Source: Pseudomonas sp. 7SR1
GTDB lineage: Bacteria > Pseudomonadota > Gammaproteobacteria > Pseudomonadales > Pseudomonadaceae
Direction: 5' to 3'
NCBI RefSeq assembly: GCF_900156465.1
Contig: NZ_LT707064.1
Coordinates: 711,001-775,000, forward strand
DNA: 64,000 bases
This document shows positions 51,341-62,500 of the stretch, in pieces; the stretch's first letter is position 1; the number at the start of each line of letters is the position of its first letter. The notes under the pieces were generated by a model. That model was not told the origin of the DNA and searched no databases. It worked only from the letters and a program-made list of their open reading frames with translations. The position numbers were made by a program, and so were the translations under genes.

Positions 51341-51840
51341 TCGGCGATGACCACGATGGCGACTCGACGGTTCTCGGTACGCCCGCTGGCCGTGTCATTG
51401 GAGGCCACTGGCTTGCTGCTGCCCAGGCCGCGCAGCTGGATATTCTCTTCGCGCATGCCGACACTGGTCAGGACCTTGCCGACGCTGTTGGCGCGCCGTA
51501 TCGACAATTGTTCGTTATACGCCTGGGAGCCAGATGCGTCGGTGTGGCCATCGACGCGTACCCGTTCGATGCCAGCCCCCAGCAGGGCCTTGCCAATCCG
51601 CTCGACGATCTCGGTACTGGCCGGGTTGAGGGTTTCCACGTCGCTGCCGAACAACACCTTGCCCGACAGGCCGAACGCCCAACCCTCATCGGTCAGTTTG
51701 AAGCCTTGCTCCTTCAGTACGGTGATTTGCGCCGGAGTCAGCCCTTTCGGCGGTGTGGTCTGGCAACCACCCATGGCCAGGATGGCCATGAACAGAAATA
51801 CGAAGGACCGTCGCAGGCTGGATTGGAAAAATGAACGCAC
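51337..51840 (-). CDS. yfiB: OmpA-like lipoprotein YfiB
   Basis: This 167-residue outer-membrane lipoprotein has a signal peptide with lipobox LAMGGC (Cys near residue 26) and a C-terminal OmpA peptidoglycan-binding domain, RVDGHTDASGSQAYNEQLS near residue 95 and ENRRVAIVV at the end. YfiB binds and sequesters the periplasmic repressor YfiR, activating the cyclase YfiN. The start is GTG with AGGAG 7 nt upstream. It is last in the yfiR-yfiN-yfiB order. Confidence 0.92.
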   Translation of the reverse strand: MRSFFQSSLRRSFVFLFMAILAMGGCQTTPPKGLTPAQITVLKEQGFKLTDEGWAFGLSGKVLFGSDVETLNPASTEIVERIGKALLGAGIERVRVDGHTDASGSQAYNEQLSIRRANSVGKVLTSVGMREENIQLRGLGSSKPVASNDTASGRTENRRVAIVVIAD

Positions 51841-51860
51841 GGATTGGCTCCTGATTGTGG

Positions 51861-53111
51861 TTAAGCAACGGGGTGCTCCGCCCCCGACGAATGTCGCCCT
51901 CCCCGGGCGAGACGCTTGGCCTGGTACATCGCTGCATCGGCGGCATGCAACAAGGCGCCTGGAGTGGTGCCATGCTCGGGATACACCGCAATGCCGATGC
52001 TCAGGGAAGTCAGCACCGAGGCATTGCCGGGCAACTGGATCGGCATTTCCATGCTGGCGATGATTTTCTCAGCGATCATTTCGGCATCCTCCAGCTTGTG
52101 CAACGGCGAGAGCAGCACGGCAAATTCATCCCCGCCCAGCCGCGCCACCAGGTCATCCTCACGCAACTGCGCCCGGACCCGGGTTGCCACAGCCGTCAGC
52201 ACCGCATCTCCCGCAGCGTGACCAAAATTGTCGTTGATCCCCTTGAACCGATCACTGTCCAGGTACAGCACGGCCACTTGCTCGTCGAGCTTGCTGGCGT
52301 TACGCAGGGCGCGAATCAGCCGGCCTTCGAAATACGCCCGGTTGGGCAATCCGGTCAGGCTGTCGTGACTGGCCTGGTGGGCCAGGCTTTCGTTTTCGCT
52401 TTGCAGGTGGGTCTGCCAGGATTCGAGTTCGGCGAGCAGTGCATTGAAGTCATTGCCCAGGTTATCCAGTTCAGCGATGGCGGCCGGTGGTACCCGCCGG
52501 TCCAGGGCCCGCTCGCTGCGCGCGGCGTGGGCCACTTCCGCCAGGCAACGCAAAGGGCCGGTAATCGCCCGCAACTGACGCCGGGCCAGGTACAACGCCA
52601 TCCATGCACTGACCGCCGTGCAGAGGATGATCCCCGCCAGGCCGCTGAGCAGGAAGCGCAACAGGCTGCCGCCGTGTCCCGCCAGCAGGACGCTGCCGAT
52701 GGCCTGGCCCTGGTGAACAATAGGCAGGCTGATGGGCTTCTCCAGGAAGGCCTTGGCGATGTGCATTTCCAGATCAGACAACAAGCCGGTTTCCGGTCGT
52801 TGCCAGCGCGCCAGCAAGCGACCGTGTTCATTGAACACCTGGGCGTCGGCCACCTCTTCGGTGCTGGCGATCAAGGCCAGCGCTTCGGTGGCGGCAGCCG
52901 AGTCATCGAACACCACGGCCGCTTCCACGGTGTAGTTGATCGAACGCGCGATCAGGTGCAGGTTGTGGTCGGCGTATACCCGCAGCGCCAGGACACCGAG
53001 CAAGGTCAGGGAAATGCTGGCCATGGCGATCGCCACCAACGCGACGATCAAGTGACCGCGCCCGATGACCGAGCCCAGGGTAGGAAGAATCCTTGGGGTG
53101 GACAGGCTCAT
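51861..53111 (-). CDS. yfiN: Membrane diguanylate cyclase YfiN (TpbB)
   Basis: The 416-residue protein has a membrane segment at residues 22-44, a periplasmic PAS-like domain (about 48-150), a second segment (about 153-173), a HAMP linker and a C-terminal GGDEF domain with RLGGDEFAVLL near residue 325. It makes c-di-GMP from GTP and promotes biofilm formation; YfiR holds it off. Its start overlaps the yfiR stop by 4 nt (ATGA). No inhibitory RxxD site stands directly before the GGDEF motif. Confidence 0.93.
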   Translation of the reverse strand: MSLSTPRILPTLGSVIGRGHLIVALVAIAMASISLTLLGVLALRVYADHNLHLIARSINYTVEAAVVFDDSAAATEALALIASTEEVADAQVFNEHGRLLARWQRPETGLLSDLEMHIAKAFLEKPISLPIVHQGQAIGSVLLAGHGGSLLRFLLSGLAGIILCTAVSAWMALYLARRQLRAITGPLRCLAEVAHAARSERALDRRVPPAAIAELDNLGNDFNALLAELESWQTHLQSENESLAHQASHDSLTGLPNRAYFEGRLIRALRNASKLDEQVAVLYLDSDRFKGINDNFGHAAGDAVLTAVATRVRAQLREDDLVARLGGDEFAVLLSPLHKLEDAEMIAEKIIASMEMPIQLPGNASVLTSLSIGIAVYPEHGTTPGALLHAADAAMYQAKRLARGGRHSSGAEHPVA

Positions 53112-53683
53112 GGTGCCGCCGGCCTGCGTCGGGAAAGCTGCAAGACACTGGGATGGATACGCACGCCGCTGCGTGCCACGGAATCGAGATTGACCTCGAA
53201 CGACACCTGCTCGTCACCCACCCGCAGGCAGAAGAGACTGCCCACGGTGCATGGGTCGCCTCCTTCGCTGATGCTCAAGACCGGCTTGCCGATCAAGGAG
53301 GCGTACAGACGGGTGCGCTCCTCGCTGGTGAGCCGTCCCACATAGACCGCGTTACAGTCGGTCGCGATGCCGGGATGATCTGCCAACAGACGCTGGACGG
53401 TGACCGGTCGGCCCGTGGCCTGGGCGGTCCCCTTGACCAGGTCATCGGTATATTGGGTCGGCCCGACGATGCACAGTTGCAACTGCGTGGGCTCCACCGG
53501 CCATCGGGCGTAGCTGAGAATGCCCAATACCACCTGGGTCACCGACTCGGCTCGCTGTTCAGCCCTGGTCGTGGTTGCCTGATCCTGAGCAGCGATCACA
53601 GGCGGCAACAGGCCCAGAAGACTGGCAAGCAAGTAATGCTTCCAACCCTTGCTGCGCGCCGCCTCTCGACCAGCCACATCCAT
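53108..53683 (-). CDS. yfiR: Periplasmic repressor YfiR of the YfiN cyclase
   Basis: The 191-residue YfiR-family (DUF4154) protein has a signal peptide (about 14-34, ending VIAA) and a periplasmic domain. Four cysteines match the two disulfides of characterised YfiR: LQLCIVG, TDCNAVY, GGDPCTVG and LFCLRV. It binds YfiN in the periplasm and blocks c-di-GMP synthesis until redox stress or YfiB releases it. The start at 53683 is chosen because it fits the signal peptide; an upstream ATG at 53734 would lengthen it. Confidence 0.9.
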   Translation of the reverse strand: MDVAGREAARSKGWKHYLLASLLGLLPPVIAAQDQATTTRAEQRAESVTQVVLGILSYARWPVEPTQLQLCIVGPTQYTDDLVKGTAQATGRPVTVQRLLADHPGIATDCNAVYVGRLTSEERTRLYASLIGKPVLSISEGGDPCTVGSLFCLRVGDEQVSFEVNLDSVARSGVRIHPSVLQLSRRRPAAP

Positions 53684-53813
53684 GAAGAATCTCTTGTCGG
53701 TCCGATAAATGCCGGAACGATAGCACAGTGCCAAAAACCCAGCGAGACAGCGTCCTACGTCTCTTCTGACAGAAGCAGGCAGAATCGCGACCGACCTAAG
53801 AAAGCCGAATCAT

Positions 53814-55910
53814 TCAGTCGTCCCGGTCCAGATCCAGCATCAACCCGCTCAGCCGCTTGACCTTGCGCCGAACCGCTTCCTCGAACACGCCCGCCCGGGG
53901 TTCGATCAGGCTGAACCACTGCTTGGCACGGGTAATGGCCGTGTATACCAACTCCTTGGTCAACACAGGGTTCAGCGCATCCGGAAGGATCAAGGCCGTA
54001 TGGGTGAACTCCGAGCCCTGGGACTTGTGCACCGTCATGGCATAGACGGTTTCCACGTCATTCAAGCGGCTGGGCAGGACAAAACGCACACCACCTCGCC
54101 CATCGTTACGAGGGAATGCGACCCGCAGGACCTGCTTGCCCGCCTCCGGCCCCTCACGCTCGGGCAACCTGAGGGCAATGCCGATATCACCGTTCATCAG
54201 CCCCAGCCCGTAATCGTTGCGAGTCATCAACACCGGGCGCCCTTCGTACCAGTGATGATCGCTGTCGATAAGACGGGCCTTGAGCAACGCGGCAGTGATC
54301 CGCTGGTTCAACCCTTCGACACCCCACGGGCCCTTGCGCACGGCACAGAGCAACTGGAAAGCATCGAATGCCGACAGGACTTCCCGAGCCCAGTCGGCCC
54401 AGCAATGGTCGTCCAAGGGGCGGGAAGTGTCCGGGCGCCGTTGTCGCAACACATTCAAGTAGTGTCGGTACCCCTGGGGGCCCTCCGTGCGCCCCTCGAG
54501 CAGCAAGCGCTCCAGCCCATCATCGTGCTCCCCCTTCAGCGCCAGGGAGAACAGATCGGCATACTGCTTGCCCTGCAGGAGCTGGCGAGCCTTTTCGGCT
54601 TGCTGCTGGTTGACCCAGCGAGCCAGTTGGCCGATACCACTGCCCTCGCCGAAGCGTCGTGAATGCCTGAGCATGACCACTTGCTGGGCCAACGGATGGG
54701 TGCCGTCGAGGTCCTGCTGCAGATCACTGGTCGCCAGGTTCTCGCCGCTGACCGATTCAAGCCAGGCCCGAGTCCGGGGCGTGTACCAGCCCTCTTCGGC
54801 GTCTCGACACAAGTCCCCCAGGACCGCACCGGCCTCCACCGAGGCCAGTTGATCCTTGTCTCCCAACAGCACCAGACGGGCCTGGGCCGGCAATGCATCC
54901 AGCAGATTGGCCATCATCTCCAGGTCGATCATGGAGGCCTCATCGACCACCAGCACATCCAATGGCAACCGGTTACCCGCATGGTGGCGGAAATGACGGG
55001 TCCCGGGCCGACTGCCCAACAGACGGTGGACGGTGGTCACGTCGCAGGGAATGCGCTCGCGTACGGCGGCGCTCACCTCCAGGCTCAGGACCTGCTGGCT
55101 GATGGACTCCGTCAGGCGTGCCGCGGCCTTGCCGGTGGGCGCGGCCAGGCGAATGCGCAGCGGCTTGCCGGCCTCGACGGCGGGTGCCTGGAGTAAGGCC
55201 AGCAAGCGCACGACAGTGGTGGTCTTGCCGGTTCCCGGCCCTCCGGTAACGATGCTGAAGGCGCCGCGGGTGGCCAAGGCACAGGCAAGTTTCTGCCAAT
55301 CGATCGCCCCCGGGCCGGCAGCCGTCCCGAACAAGCCATCCAGACGCTCGCGCAGATCATCGGGCGCCGCGTCCCGCTCGGCAAGCCGTTGCCGCAGCGC
55401 CTCGTCGATCCGCCGCTCATAGCTCCAGTAACGACGCAGGTAAAGCCGTTTACCTGACAACACCAGCGGGCGCTGCCTTGCCTCCTCGCTCTGGTCCGCA
55501 GCCAGGGCCACCAGACGGCTGGAGGCCAGGGTTCTGCACCATTGAGCCCCGTCCAGGGTTTGCAGTAACTGTGAAGGCAACAGCATTGCCCCGGCCTGCA
55601 GGTCGCCCTCGGGGGGTAGCGACAGGGCAAAATCCGGTTCCTTGAGTGTTTCGTACAGGTCCAGGCAGACATGCCCATGCCCCAGCTGATGACTGGTGAG
55701 CGCGGCGGCGAGCAGCACCAGTGGATCATCGTCGGGCGCCAGCTCCTGGAGGAACGCGACGAACGCCTTGTCCAAGGCACGCAACCATCCTCGCTCGACC
55801 CAACGGGTCAGCAGCCGCAACAGGTCATCGGCACGACTCAGGGGCGACAGCTCTACCGGGCTGTCGTCGTCGGAGGTGCCGGGCAGCAGATCGGCGAAAG
55901 AACGACTCAT
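53814..55910 (-). CDS. recD: Exodeoxyribonuclease V subunit alpha RecD
   Basis: This 698-residue superfamily 1 helicase is the fast 5'-3' motor of RecBCD. It has Walker A TGGPGTGKTTTV near residue 231, LVVDEASMIDLEMM near residue 325 (motif II) and the C-terminal MTVHKSQGSEF and VYTAITRA motifs. It overlaps recB by 4 nt (ATGA) at 55907-55910. The RecBCD enzyme unwinds and degrades linear DNA and loads RecA at Chi sites. Confidence 0.95.
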   Translation of the reverse strand: MSRSFADLLPGTSDDDSPVELSPLSRADDLLRLLTRWVERGWLRALDKAFVAFLQELAPDDDPLVLLAAALTSHQLGHGHVCLDLYETLKEPDFALSLPPEGDLQAGAMLLPSQLLQTLDGAQWCRTLASSRLVALAADQSEEARQRPLVLSGKRLYLRRYWSYERRIDEALRQRLAERDAAPDDLRERLDGLFGTAAGPGAIDWQKLACALATRGAFSIVTGGPGTGKTTTVVRLLALLQAPAVEAGKPLRIRLAAPTGKAAARLTESISQQVLSLEVSAAVRERIPCDVTTVHRLLGSRPGTRHFRHHAGNRLPLDVLVVDEASMIDLEMMANLLDALPAQARLVLLGDKDQLASVEAGAVLGDLCRDAEEGWYTPRTRAWLESVSGENLATSDLQQDLDGTHPLAQQVVMLRHSRRFGEGSGIGQLARWVNQQQAEKARQLLQGKQYADLFSLALKGEHDDGLERLLLEGRTEGPQGYRHYLNVLRQRRPDTSRPLDDHCWADWAREVLSAFDAFQLLCAVRKGPWGVEGLNQRITAALLKARLIDSDHHWYEGRPVLMTRNDYGLGLMNGDIGIALRLPEREGPEAGKQVLRVAFPRNDGRGGVRFVLPSRLNDVETVYAMTVHKSQGSEFTHTALILPDALNPVLTKELVYTAITRAKQWFSLIEPRAGVFEEAVRRKVKRLSGLMLDLDRDD

Positions 55911-58900
55911 AGCAATTCTCCCTGTACCCATGCCGGCTCGGCCTTGGGCTCGGGTACGCCCTGGAACAGACGATCCAGTTGTTCGATCAAGGCTCGAGCA
56001 GGCCTGGTGAAATACACGCCCTGACTGGTGGCGCGGGTGCCACGAAGAAACAGGTACAACGCGCCGCCGACATGGCGGTCGTAGTCATAATCGGGCAGGC
56101 GCGCCTTGAGCTGGCGGTGCAGCGCCAGCAGGTACAGCACGTATTGCAGATCGTAGCGATTATCCAGGATCGATTGCTCCATCGCCTGCGAGGTATAGGC
56201 CGCGTCATCGGCCCCCAGCCAGTTGGATTTGTAGTCCGCCACGTAATAACAACCGTCGTGCTCGAACGTCAGGTCGATGAACCCCTTGAACATGCCGTTG
56301 AGCAGCACGGGTTCCGCGGCGACGCGGGCCACGCCACCGTGGGTGAACTGGCAGACCAGTTGATCCAGCTTGAGAACATCGACCTTGTGGCTGGCGAACC
56401 AGAATTCCATTTCGACCTGGAACTGGTCCAGATGCGCGAGCACCACGGGCGCCTGGTTGCTGCCAATCTGCAAAGGCAGGGCCACGAGGTGTTGCAGCCA
56501 GTCATTCAGCGTCGTGATCCAGCCTTTCCAGCCTCGACGATTGCAACGCCGGGCAATGACGTCTTCGATGACCGAGGGCGCAGCCGCGAATCCTTCGCCC
56601 GCGATCCACTCCAGAAGACCATGAAGGAAGGTGCCCGGGTTGGGGCCACGGGGAAAACGATGGATATCGCCGCCAGCAACGGCAACTGCCCTTGGAGCCT
56701 CCGGATCGAGTCGCTCGTCGTCGAACAGTTTCTGGGCTTGTGGGTCCTCCGGCGCGGCGTCACTGCCCGCACTCAGGCTTTCACCGATACGTAGCGCACT
56801 GTAGGAGGCAATCCACCAGTTCTCGCTGGCTTTGCGGGCAGGCTTGAGCGGTTCGCGCAATACCGCCTCACTGCGTGGAGGCTGGTAATGCTCGTCGGTC
56901 GCCAGGGGCATCTCCTGGCAACTCACGGTCGCGCTGCCTTGTTGCAGGTCTTCCAGCCAGCGCTTCAGCTCCACCGAGTCGGCCAGCGGCGTTCCGCCAC
57001 CCAGCAGATAGCCCAACGCGGACAAATGCAGGATCGAGGTGTTGTTACTCCCTCGCTTGAGATCGGCGACACCCAGCCAACAGGCATGCTGGGCACGGGT
57101 AAGTGCCACGTAGAGAAGACGCAGGTCCTCGGCCAGGCGCTCCTCGTCGGCCCTGGCAATCAACTCGACGGTGGGCCTGAGACTGACCTGCGCCCTTCCC
57201 GATTCATCGTGGTAGTGCAGAGGCAAGCGGGTACCATCCACCGGCTTGGTCGAACAGATGAACGGAAGAAACACCAGCGGGTATTCAAGCCCCTTGGACT
57301 TGTGGATCGTAACCACCTTGACCAGTTGCTCATCGCTTTCCAGGCGCAGGATCTGCTCCTCTGCGGCCTGTCCGGACAACGCCAGGTGCTCCGACAGGTG
57401 TCGAATGAGGGCCTGTTCACCATCCAGCTCTCCGGCGGCCTGCTGCAGCAGTTCGCACAGGTGCAGCAGGTTGGTCAGTACCCGCTCACCGTCGCTGCGC
57501 GCCATCAACGCCTGGGGCAGCTCGAAGTCATGCAGCAGCCGCCGGAGCATGGGCAGTACCCCCTGGGTCCGCCAAACCGTGCGATAGCCACGGAATTGCA
57601 TGACCCGGGCTTCCCATACCAACTCGTCCTGGTTGAGCCGCTCCAGCTCCGTCAACGGCAGGTTCAAGGTAATGCTGGCCAGCGCAGCCCGCAGCGGCCG
57701 TTCGACATCGGGCTCGGCGCAGGCTTTGAGCCAGATCAGCAGGTCGCGCGCCTCCTGCGAGGCAAAGACCGAATCCTTGTCCGATAGATAGACACTGCGC
57801 ACGCCCCGTGCGGACAGCTCATCTCGCACGGCCTGCGCTTCCTTGCCGTCGCGCACCAGGATGGCAATGTCTGCAGGCAACAACCGACGGAGTCCGCTTT
57901 CAGGGTCCATGAAGCCATTGCGACCGGCCTGGCCCCCATTGAGCAACCCCGTGATTGCACTGGCACAGGCCGCCGCCATGTTCTGTCGATACACCGCGCC
58001 GGAAAGCGGTTGTTCCGATGGCAGGTGCCAGATGTTCATTGCCGTGACGGCCTGGCCCGCAATCTGCAGGAACTCGTTGCGCCCTTGTGACTCGACGGGC
58101 AAAAACGGCACCGGATTGTTCCCGGAAGCCTCACGAAACAGGAACGCTCCACGCCCCTGCGGACGAGATTCGGCGTATTGGAAAACATGGTTTACCGCAC
58201 CCACCATGGCATGGCTGGAACGGAAATTCGTCCCCAGCGTATGCAACCTGCCGGCGGTGGCTACTCGGGCCCGCAGGTAAGTGTGGATATCGGCGCCGCG
58301 AAAGGCATAGATGGCCTGTTTCGGGTCACCGATCAGGAACAGGCCGGTTTCAGGGTTGTTGCCTTCGATACGGTAGATGCTTTCGAAGATCCGGTATTGA
58401 ACCGGGTCGGTATCCTGGAACTCATCGATCAGCGCAACTGGAAACTGTTCACGGATCAGGCTCGCCAGGCGCTCGCCGCCTTCGGCCTGCAGCGCCGCAT
58501 CCAGACGCAGCAGCATGTCGTCGAACCCCATCTCTGCGCGTCGGCGTTTCTCCGCCTCGAAACGCGCCCCAACCCATTGCGCCGCATGTTGCAACACTGC
58601 GGCATCCGGAGTAGGCAAGGCTTCCAGGCTGGCCTTGAGACCGACCATGGCGTCCAGTCCTGGATGACTGGGCACCTCTCCCTTCCAGGCCTGCGCCATG
58701 CCCTCGGGCGTCAGCCGGGTGAAGCCGGTGCCGATGTCCAACAACTCGACGCTTTCGTCCTCTACCCAGGCAGAAATCTTCTGGAACCAAGGCTCGAAGT
58801 AGCGAGCCTGCATCTTGCGCGCATCGACAAGCTTGTTGGCAACACCTTGCTGGCAGATTTCCAGCAGTTCCACCGCCCATTGCCGCCAGGGTGCCTTGAG

Positions 58901-59596
58901 ATCGAGCAAGGCAGCACTGCGCTCGCGTAGCGATGCGGCGATGAGCTCGGCCGGCTCGGGTCCCTCGCCATTGCCATGCTCGCTGGCGAACAGTCCCTTC
59001 ACTCGCGGCAACAGGGAAGCCGGTCCACCCCAATGGGCCCGCACCCAGTTCAGCGCCTCGCCTTGCATTGAATAACAGAACATCCGCCAGTAGTCGCGCA
59101 ACACCTCGCCGAGCAACTCGCTGTGGTCGGTTTCCAGGGTCTGGGTAAACAGGCTGCCGCTGTCGAAAGCATGCTCGCGCAGCATGCGCTGGCACCAGCT
59201 GTGAATGGTCGAAACCGCGGCTTCGTCCATCCATTGCGCGGCGATGTCCAGCCGATTGGCGCAGGCAGGCCAATGCTCCTCGGCAAATTCGCCGCGCAAC
59301 TGGACGATCAGTGAGTCCGGGGCCGGTATCTCGTCACGAAAGAAACGTGCCGCTTCGGCCAGGCGAGTACGGATACGCTCACGCAGCTCCTTGGTAGCGG
59401 CGTCTGTAAAGGTCACCACCAGGATCTGTGGAGGAAGCAGCTCGCGACCAAACCCGGTCGCCGGTCCACCATGACCCAGTACCAGGCGCAGGTATAACGC
59501 CGAGATGGTAAAGGTCTTGCCAGTACCGGCGCTGGCCTCGATCAACTGGCTTCCATGCAGGGGAAACGCCAGGGCCAACGGTGTCTGCCGGCTCAT
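55907..59596 (-). CDS. recB: Exodeoxyribonuclease V subunit beta RecB
   Basis: The 1229-residue helicase-nuclease has Walker A EASAGTGKTFTISAL near residue 20, motif II LIDEFQDTDPVQ near 395, a later helicase motif TIHKSKGLEYPLVF, and a C-terminal nuclease domain with the catalytic YVADYKSNWLG near residue 1130. GAGGAGG precedes the ATG at 59596, which overlaps the recC stop. It is the 3'-5' motor and the only nuclease site of RecBCD. Confidence 0.96.
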   Translation of the reverse strand: MSRQTPLALAFPLHGSQLIEASAGTGKTFTISALYLRLVLGHGGPATGFGRELLPPQILVVTFTDAATKELRERIRTRLAEAARFFRDEIPAPDSLIVQLRGEFAEEHWPACANRLDIAAQWMDEAAVSTIHSWCQRMLREHAFDSGSLFTQTLETDHSELLGEVLRDYWRMFCYSMQGEALNWVRAHWGGPASLLPRVKGLFASEHGNGEGPEPAELIAASLRERSAALLDLKAPWRQWAVELLEICQQGVANKLVDARKMQARYFEPWFQKISAWVEDESVELLDIGTGFTRLTPEGMAQAWKGEVPSHPGLDAMVGLKASLEALPTPDAAVLQHAAQWVGARFEAEKRRRAEMGFDDMLLRLDAALQAEGGERLASLIREQFPVALIDEFQDTDPVQYRIFESIYRIEGNNPETGLFLIGDPKQAIYAFRGADIHTYLRARVATAGRLHTLGTNFRSSHAMVGAVNHVFQYAESRPQGRGAFLFREASGNNPVPFLPVESQGRNEFLQIAGQAVTAMNIWHLPSEQPLSGAVYRQNMAAACASAITGLLNGGQAGRNGFMDPESGLRRLLPADIAILVRDGKEAQAVRDELSARGVRSVYLSDKDSVFASQEARDLLIWLKACAEPDVERPLRAALASITLNLPLTELERLNQDELVWEARVMQFRGYRTVWRTQGVLPMLRRLLHDFELPQALMARSDGERVLTNLLHLCELLQQAAGELDGEQALIRHLSEHLALSGQAAEEQILRLESDEQLVKVVTIHKSKGLEYPLVFLPFICSTKPVDGTRLPLHYHDESGRAQVSLRPTVELIARADEERLAEDLRLLYVALTRAQHACWLGVADLKRGSNNTSILHLSALGYLLGGGTPLADSVELKRWLEDLQQGSATVSCQEMPLATDEHYQPPRSEAVLREPLKPARKASENWWIASYSALRIGESLSAGSDAAPEDPQAQKLFDDERLDPEAPRAVAVAGGDIHRFPRGPNPGTFLHGLLEWIAGEGFAAAPSVIEDVIARRCNRRGWKGWITTLNDWLQHLVALPLQIGSNQAPVVLAHLDQFQVEMEFWFASHKVDVLKLDQLVCQFTHGGVARVAAEPVLLNGMFKGFIDLTFEHDGCYYVADYKSNWLGADDAAYTSQAMEQSILDNRYDLQYVLYLLALHRQLKARLPDYDYDRHVGGALYLFLRGTRATSQGVYFTRPARALIEQLDRLFQGVPEPKAEPAWVQGELL

Positions 59597-62500
59597 GAGC
59601 GTGCCTCCTCGCCAGCCGCCGAACGCCATGGAGCCTCGAACAGCGGCCGATAAAGCGCATTGCACCAGTCGGGAAACGTTTCCTCAGCCATCAGGGCTTC
59701 GAAGTCGGCAAATTGCCGGGCCAGGGCAGGACTCTCCCGTCGCTCGCCTTCAGAGTTCTGCCCATCGCCTTCGTAGGTTTTCCGAGCAGCCGCCATGGCC
59801 TTGACCGGCTCGGGCTGGCCAAGCCAGGCAAAGGCAGTCTTCACCGCGACCGGCAACGGTTGGCGCATGCCGGCCTGCCAGGCCTGTAACAGATCTCCAA
59901 GCAATCTTTGAGCGACAGTTTCTTCAAAAGGCGGCAATAGCAGGCTGTCATCGCTGGCCACCAGTGCGGTAGTCATCGACAAGCCATTGGCGCATGCCAC
60001 CAGGTGGTTTACCCAGGGTCGGATGAGACGATGCCATTTACGAGTCTTCGCAGAGCCGATGCTGTTGGGTATTGCAGTAATGGCAAGGACGGCGCCATCG
60101 GAACGCTGGTGCAGGCCACTAAGCCATCCTTCGACACTCACTCCCTGCAACTGAAGGCTGACCGGCACGGCGCTGGTCAGTGGTACAGGCCATGACGCGA
60201 GGATCTGCTGATAACGCTGGAGCAAGTCAGGCAAGGGCTCGATCAGCTCGCGCTGCAGGCATTCACCAAAACCGGCCATTGGTAACAGGCCGCTGTTCTG
60301 AAGCCTCCTGGCGTGGGCCGAAAGGGCGAGATCCGGCTGATCCATACGTGCCAGGGCAGCCTCCAGTAAACTGTCACTCAGGCTGTAGCGTTCAAGGGCA
60401 TCGAGAACGAAAGGCTCGTCATCGGCCAGCGGAGCCTCGATGGTCTCGAAGAACACCTTGAGTCGTTGGCTGAAGAAATGGCGGACGGGGTTGCGCATGA
60501 AATCCTGCAACTGTCCGAGGCTCAGGGGTTCTTCCTGCACATATGGCTCCAGTAAAGGCGGGCTGAGAGCCGTGTTGCGATCGCCGTGCAGCAACCGCCA
60601 TTCGCTGGCATAACTGAACAACTCATCGCCCTGGAGAAAATAACGGGCACTGAAGGGTTGCAGAGGGTGCTCCAGGGTCAGCGCCTCGAGAAGATCCTCA
60701 CCAGTACCCCCCAGCCGCCAGCCACTGGCGATGTGATCGCGCAATTGTCCTATCAGCACTGATGCCGGTCGTTCGCTGTTGTCGCGAATACTGCGCCCCA
60801 CCCAACTGATGTAGAGTTTTTCCCGGGCCGAGAGCAGCGCTTCCAACAACAGGTAACGATCATCCTCACGCCGGGAACGATCGCCCGGACGATAGTCGCT
60901 GCCCATGAGATCGAAATCCAACGGCGGCTGGGCCCGTGGATAATCGCCATCGTTCATCCCCAGCAGGCAAACCAGCTTGAAAGGGATTGCCCGCATTGGC
61001 ATCAGCGTGCAGAAGTTCACCGCTCCGGCGAGAAAACGCTGGGACAGTCGCCCCTGGTCAAGGCCTGCCAGCCAGGCTTCACGCACCACGGTCAGCGGCA
61101 GCTCATCCTGCAGACCAACCGACTCGCAGGTTTCCAGCCAGTTTTCGCGCAGGTCTTCGAGCTGGGCCAGCAGATGATCCTCATGCTCGTTACCCGCCAG
61201 GAAAAACAGCTGCATCAGGTCGTGCAAACGCGCCCCCCATGTCTGCGGCGCTGCTGGCTGAGTAAGCGCCTGATGAGCGACTTCCAGAGCATCCAGCAAG
61301 GCGACCAACGGGCCGATCAACGCCGCATCGAGGCCGCCGATTTCATCGTAAGGTTCAATTCCCTCATAGGCATCCGAACTGCCAACGGCATACCCCAGCA
61401 ACATACGACGCAGACCAAAACGCCAGCTGTTCTGCTCAAGCTCCGCGGGCAGTCCCAACGCGGCACGATGATCGGCACTCATGCCCCAGCGAATACCCGC
61501 GCCCTCGATCCACCGATGCAGGGTCGGCAAATCGGCTTCATCGATACCGAAACGCCCGCGCAGTGCCGGGACATCCAGCAAATCCAGGATCTCACTTACA
61601 GGAAAGCGACTATCGGGCAGCTTCAGCAGATGCTCGACAGCAATCAGCAAGGGATCCCTTCCGCGCTGCCCCTGGTCGGTCAGGGTGAACGGAATGAAAC
61701 GTGGATCCGTCCTGTCGAGCTGGCCGAACACGGCGCGGATATGCGGTGCATAACTGTCGATATCCGGAACCATGACGATGATATCCCGGGGACGCAACGT
61801 AGGATCCGCACTGAAATGAGCCAGCAACTGGTCATGAAGAATCTCGACCTCACGCTGGGCACTGTGGGCCACATGAAACCGAATGGACCCGTCTCGCCCT
61901 GTATCCACGGCGGGCCACGTTGCGCGGGTTTCATCCAAGGGGCGCAACTCAAGAATGTCATCCTGCAACTGATTGAGGAGCGTCGTGGGATTGCCTTCGC
62001 TGAACAGGTCGATTCGTCCATCTCGAAAAACAGAACGATAACTGTTGGGATCGTCGTAACTGTCGAGCAGGTTGATATAGTCGCGCCCTTGCTTGCCCCA
62101 GGCTGCCAATAAAGGATGAGCGTGCTGATGCAGAGTTTGCGGATCGAGAACGGCAGGCATACCGGCCCTTCGCGCCTGACGCTTGTATTGATGCCGTAGC
62201 AGGTCCTTGTCAGCCACGATATCCGCCCAATGATGGCGGCAGGGATTATGGACACACAGCAGCACCTGGCTGAACCGTGACAGACCGGCGAGCGCCTCGA
62301 GGGCCTGGGCGGGTAGCGAAGAAATGCCGAACACGATGACCCGGCTTGGAAGGCCTTTGGGTGGGCTCTCCAAGCTGTTGATCCGTTCGATATATCGTTG
62401 ATGCACGCCAGCACGGCTTTGAGCCATGCCTTGCTCTCCCACATCCAGTAGCAAGGCTCGCCACAGTTCGGCCTGCCAGCAATTGGCCGGTGCAAGCGCC